A stretch of 64,000 bases of DNA from the NCBI RefSeq assembly GCF_031143425.1, contig NC_090446.1, positions 1,549,002,749 through 1,549,066,748 of the forward strand. The letters run 5' to 3'. A program made the position numbers and the translations under genes. The first letter of the stretch is position 1, and every line of letters begins with the position of its first letter. Shown one piece after another: positions 60,986-64,000 of this stretch. The notes under the pieces are model-generated. The model saw nothing but the letters and a program-made list of their open reading frames with translations. It was not told the DNA's origin and did no database searches. The stretch comes from Pleurodeles waltl. Taxonomy: Eukaryota; Chordata; Amphibia; Caudata; Salamandridae.

Positions 60986-63900
60986 CAGGAGAGGGTGCTC
61001 CTAAACCAGGTCCCTGACACAGGAGAGGACTCTCTTAAACCAGATCCCTGACACAGCAGAGGGCGCTCCTAAACCAGATCCCTGACACAGCAGAAGGCGC
61101 TCCTATACCAGAACCCTGACACAGCAGAGGGTGCTCCTATACCAGATGCCTGACACAACAGAGGGCGCTCCTAAACCAGATCCCTGACACAGGAGAGGGC
61201 GCTCCTATACCAGATCCATGACACAGCAGAGGGAGCTTCTAAACCAGATCCCTGACACAGGAGAGGGCGCTCCTAAACTACATCCCTGACATAGCAGAGG
61301 GCGCTCCTAAACCAGATCCCTGACACAGCAGAGGGCGCTCCTAAACCAGATCCCTGACACAGGAGAGGGTGCTCCTAAACCAGATCCCTGACACAGGAGA
61401 GGGCGCTCCTAAACCAGATCTCTGACACAGCAGAGGGCACTCCTAAAACAGATCTCTGACACAGGAGAGGGTGCTCCTAAACCTGATCCCTGACACTGGA
61501 CAGGGTGCTCCTGTACCACATCTCTGACACAGGAGAGGGCACTCCCAAACCAGATCCCTGACACAGGAGAAGGTGCTCCTAAACCAGATCCCTGACACAG
61601 GAGATGGTGCTCCTATACCAGATCCCTGACACAGAAGAGGGCTCTCCTAAACCTGATCCCTGACACTGGAGAGGGTGTTCCTAAACCAGATCCCTGACAC
61701 AGGAGAGGGTGCTCTTAAACCAGATCCCTGACACAGGAGCTGGCGCTCCTAAACCAGATCCCTGACACAGCAGAGGGCGCTCCTAAACCAGATCCCTGAC
61801 ACAGGAGAGGACGCTCTTAAACCAGATCCCTGACACAGGAGAGGGCCCTCCTTAGCCAGATCTCTGACACCGGAGAGGGCGCTCCTGTACCAGATCCCTG
61901 ACACATAAGAGGGTGCTCCTAAACCAGATCCCTGACACAGGAGAGGGCGCACCTATACCAGATCCCTGACACAGCAGAGGGCGCTCCTAAACCAGATCCC
62001 TGACACAGCAGAGGGAGCTCCTAAACCAGATCCCTGACACAGGGGAGGGCGCTTCTAAACCAGATCCCTGACACAGGAGATGGCGGTCCAAAACCACATC
62101 TCTGACACAGCAGAGGGTGCTCCTAAACCAGATCCCTGACACAGCACAGGGCGCTCCTAAACCAGATCCCTGACACAGGAGAAGGCACTCCTAAACCAGT
62201 TCCCTGACACAGATCCCTGACACAGGAGAGGGCGCTCTTAAACCAGATCCCTGACACATTGGAAAGCCCACCCAGAACAGGTCTTTGAGATAGGAGCCAG
62301 TACACCCACAGCAGACCTCTGACACAGGAGAGGGTGCTCCTAAACCAGATACTGGACACAGGGGAGGGCGCTCTTAAACCAGATCCCTGACACAGGAGAG
62401 GGCGCTCTTAAACCAGATCCCTGAAACAGTAGAGGGCGCTCCTAAAATAGATTCCTGACACAGGAGAGGGTGCTCCCAAACCAGATCACTGACACAGGAG
62501 ATGGTGCTCCTATACCAGATCCCTGACACAGTAGAGGGCGCTCCTAAACCTGATCCCTGACACTGGAGAGGGTGTTCCTATACCAGATCCCTGACACAGG
62601 AGAGGGCGCTCCTAAACCTGATCTCTGACACTGGAGAGGGTGCTCCTAAACCAGACCCCTGACACAGGAGAGGGCGCTCTTAAACCAGATCCCTGACACA
62701 TGAGAGGGGGCTCCAGATCCCTGACACAGGAGAGGACGCTACTACACCAGATCCTTGACACATGAGAGAGCGATCTTAAACAAGATCCCTGACACAGGAG
62801 AGGGTGCTCTTATACCAGATCCCTGACACAGGAGCTGGCATTCCTAAACCAGAACCTGACACAGGAGAGGGCGCTGTTAAACAAGATCCCTGACATAGGT
62901 GAAAGCCCACCCAGAACAGGTGTTTGAGACAGGACCAAGTACACCCACAGCAGATCTCTGACACAGGAGAGGGTGCTCGTAAACCAGATCCCTGACACAG
63001 GACAGGGCGCTCCTAAACCATATCCCTGACATAGGAGAGAGCCCTACAAAACCACATCTCTGACACAGAAGAGGGCGCTCTTAAACCAGATCCCTGACAC
63101 AGGAGAGGGCGCTCCTAAACCACATCCCTGACACAAGATAGGGCGCTCCTATACCAGATCCCTGACAAAGGAGAGGGCGCTCTTAAACCAGATCCCTGAC
63201 ACAGGAGAGGGCGCTCCTAAGTCAGATCCCTCACACCGGAGAGGGTGCTCCTGTACCAGATCCCTGACACATGAGAGGGCGCACCTATACCAGATCCCTG
63301 ACACAGCAGAGGGCGCTCCTAAACCAGATCCCTGACACAGCAGAGGGCGCTCCTATACCAGATCCCTGACACAGGAGAGGGCGCTCCTAAACCAGATCCC
63401 TGACACAGGAGAGGGCGCTCCTATACCAGATGCCTGACACAACTGAGGGTGCTCCTAAACCAGATCCCTGACACAGGAGAGGGCGCTCCTAAACCAGATC
63501 CCTGACAGAGGAGAGGGAGCTCTTAAACAAGATCCCTGACACAGGAGAGGGTGATACTAAACCAGATCCCTGACACAGCAGAAGGCACTCCTAAACCAGA
63601 TCCCTGACACAGGAGAGGGCGCTCCTGTATCACATCTCTGAAAAGGAGAGGGCGCTTCTAAACCAGATCCCTGACACAGGAGAGGATGCTCCTATACCAG
63701 ATCCCTGACACAGGAGATCCCTGATACAGGAGAGGGTCCTCCTAAACCAGATCCCTGACAGAGGAGACGGCGCTCTTAAAACAGATCCCTGACACAGGAG
63801 AGGGCGCTTTTAAACCAGATCCCTGACAAAGGAGAGGGTGATCCTAAACCAGATCTGTGACACAGGAGAAGGCACTCCTAAACCAGATACCTGACACAGT

Positions 63901-64000
63901 AGAGGGCGCTCCTATACCACATCTCTGACACAGGAGATGGCGCGTCTAAACCAGATCCCTGACACAGGACAGGGTGCTTCTATACCAGATCCCTGACACA
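60986..64000. repeat. 34-bp tandem array, about 88 copies, runs off the window
   Basis: Units read GATCCCTGACACAGGAGAGG then GCGCTCCTAAACCA. Two longer inserts (62265-62325 and 62900-62960) contain GCCCACCCAGAACAGG and a TACACCCACAGCAGA segment, a higher-order period of about 635 bp. Variation is mainly CAGGAG against CAGCAG and CTCCTAAA against CTCCTATA. No coding role is supported. Confidence 0.93.

Noticed and set aside
1..64000. CRISPR arrays, bacterial operons or phage genes
   Set aside because: The tandem arrays have no unique spacers between conserved repeats, and all coding sequence is of eukaryotic element or spliced host type.

Overview
The window looks like intronic and intergenic DNA from a very large vertebrate genome, most likely a salamander or newt. 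I infer this from the mix of element families (Penelope-like, Ty3/Gypsy, LINE, Harbinger, hAT-like and a tRNA-SINE), their dense nesting, and the very low host-gene content. No database search was possible, so the species is not established. Nothing bacterial, phage-like or CRISPR-like is present.

Layout. 1-262 is a 38-bp tandem array. 1390-13142 is dominated by copies of one roughly 2.7-kb LTR-like family ('family A'; TGTAGGA...TCCTACA). One copy is forward and two are reverse, with a gag remnant between the reverse pair. A Penelope-like fragment with a hammerhead-ribozyme motif and a 16-bp target duplication sits inside one copy. 13143-23990 is a decayed Gypsy pol gene cut in two by a complete 9.8-kb Harbinger transposon (13685-23498, TTA duplication). 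The Harbinger carries two SANT/Myb-like genes, a two-exon transposase gene, three tandem arrays and a SINE. 24433-29887 is a young, full-length Ty3/Gypsy element on the minus strand: its LTRs are 178/179 identical and its gag-pol frame is broken by one in-frame TGA. 38289-43860 is a LINE on the minus strand with two ORFs and tandem 65-bp 5' monomers. 47876-51770 is a Penelope-like element with RT and GIY-YIG domains and a second hammerhead motif.

Host gene. The one convincing host gene is on the minus strand. Exon 1 (54868-54829) encodes a signal peptide and exon 2 (32996-32634) encodes a V-type immunoglobulin domain with its own splice sites. Both junctions are phase 1, and the reading frame stays open across the inferred 21.8-kb intron. 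That intron holds the LINE, the Penelope-like element, family A copies and a 44-50-bp minisatellite. Later exons are not visible and must lie beyond position 1 if they exist.

Tandem repeats. About a dozen unrelated tandem arrays make up roughly 30% of the window. Several abut the host exons: a 20-bp array just downstream of exon 2, the 44-bp minisatellite at its acceptor, and a roughly 132-bp repeat just upstream of the exon-1 start codon. The distal end is a 36-bp array (56367-60369) and a 34-bp array (about 60990 to the window edge), separated by a possible signal-peptide exon and a short inverted-repeat element.

The mobile-element genes work within their own elements. The Harbinger transposase and its SANT-type partner proteins are one set, the Gypsy gag-pol another, and the LINE ORF1/ORF2 a third. 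No host operon or pathway is encoded.
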